In this document: piece by piece, positions 6,261 to 6,298 of the stretch
How positions within the stretch are numbered: the first letter of the stretch is position 1
Layout: each line of letters opens with the position of its first letter
Source: Lwoffella lincolnii
GTDB taxonomy: Bacteria > Pseudomonadota > Gammaproteobacteria > Pseudomonadales > Moraxellaceae
DNA length: 6,298 nt
Direction of reading: 5' to 3'
Assembly (NCBI RefSeq): GCF_002014765.1
Contig: NZ_MUYT01000022.1
Location: 1 to 6,298, forward strand
Position numbers and translations under genes: made by a program
The notes under the pieces: model-generated
The model's input: the letters and a program-made list of their open reading frames with translations, nothing else
Database searches by the model: none
Told to the model about the DNA's origin: nothing

Positions 6261-6298
6261 AAGATGACTTTTGATGATAACCACCCCACAAACAAAAT

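Overview
This is a moderately AT-rich, gene-dense window carrying five complete or nearly complete protein genes. I see no RNA genes, insertion sequences, phage genes or CRISPR arrays. The proteins look gammaproteobacterial. A close HemN, a Gph-type phosphoglycolate phosphatase, a ComM/YifB ATPase, a small outer-membrane beta-barrel and a CynX/NimT-like transporter together suggest a Moraxellaceae chromosome, most likely Moraxella or a close relative. That lineage call is an inference from protein character and base composition, not from a search.

Layout, left to right. Bases 1-144 are an almost C-free, T/G-rich leader with a 17-bp tandem duplication. It precedes gph (148-885, +), a HAD phosphatase that removes 2-phosphoglycolate. 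gph converges on comM/yifB (868-2448, -), and the two coding ends overlap by 18 bp. comM and hemN (2553-4019, +) are divergent. The 104-bp gap between them holds a 15-bp palindrome that reads as an extended -10 element on both strands, so it looks like a shared bidirectional promoter. hemN encodes the oxygen-independent coproporphyrinogen III enzyme of haem synthesis. It converges on a small porin-like gene (4142-4705, -), and a strong hairpin with T runs on both sides (4091-4123) can stop transcription from either direction. Upstream of the porin gene lie a 5' leader, a plausible -10 and short direct repeats. The last gene (4980-6260 or further right, -) is a 12-helix MFS exporter/importer whose 5' end is uncertain because its frame stays open to the window edge.

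The genes do not form one pathway. They are housekeeping (gph, hemN), DNA recombination during natural transformation (comM), envelope (porin) and transport (MFS). I found no convincing new multi-gene system. The items most worth checking are the symmetric bidirectional promoter, the strong strand-composition shift across the window, the repeats in the gph leader, the direct repeats upstream of the porin gene, and a G-rich four-tract motif at the start of the transporter gene.
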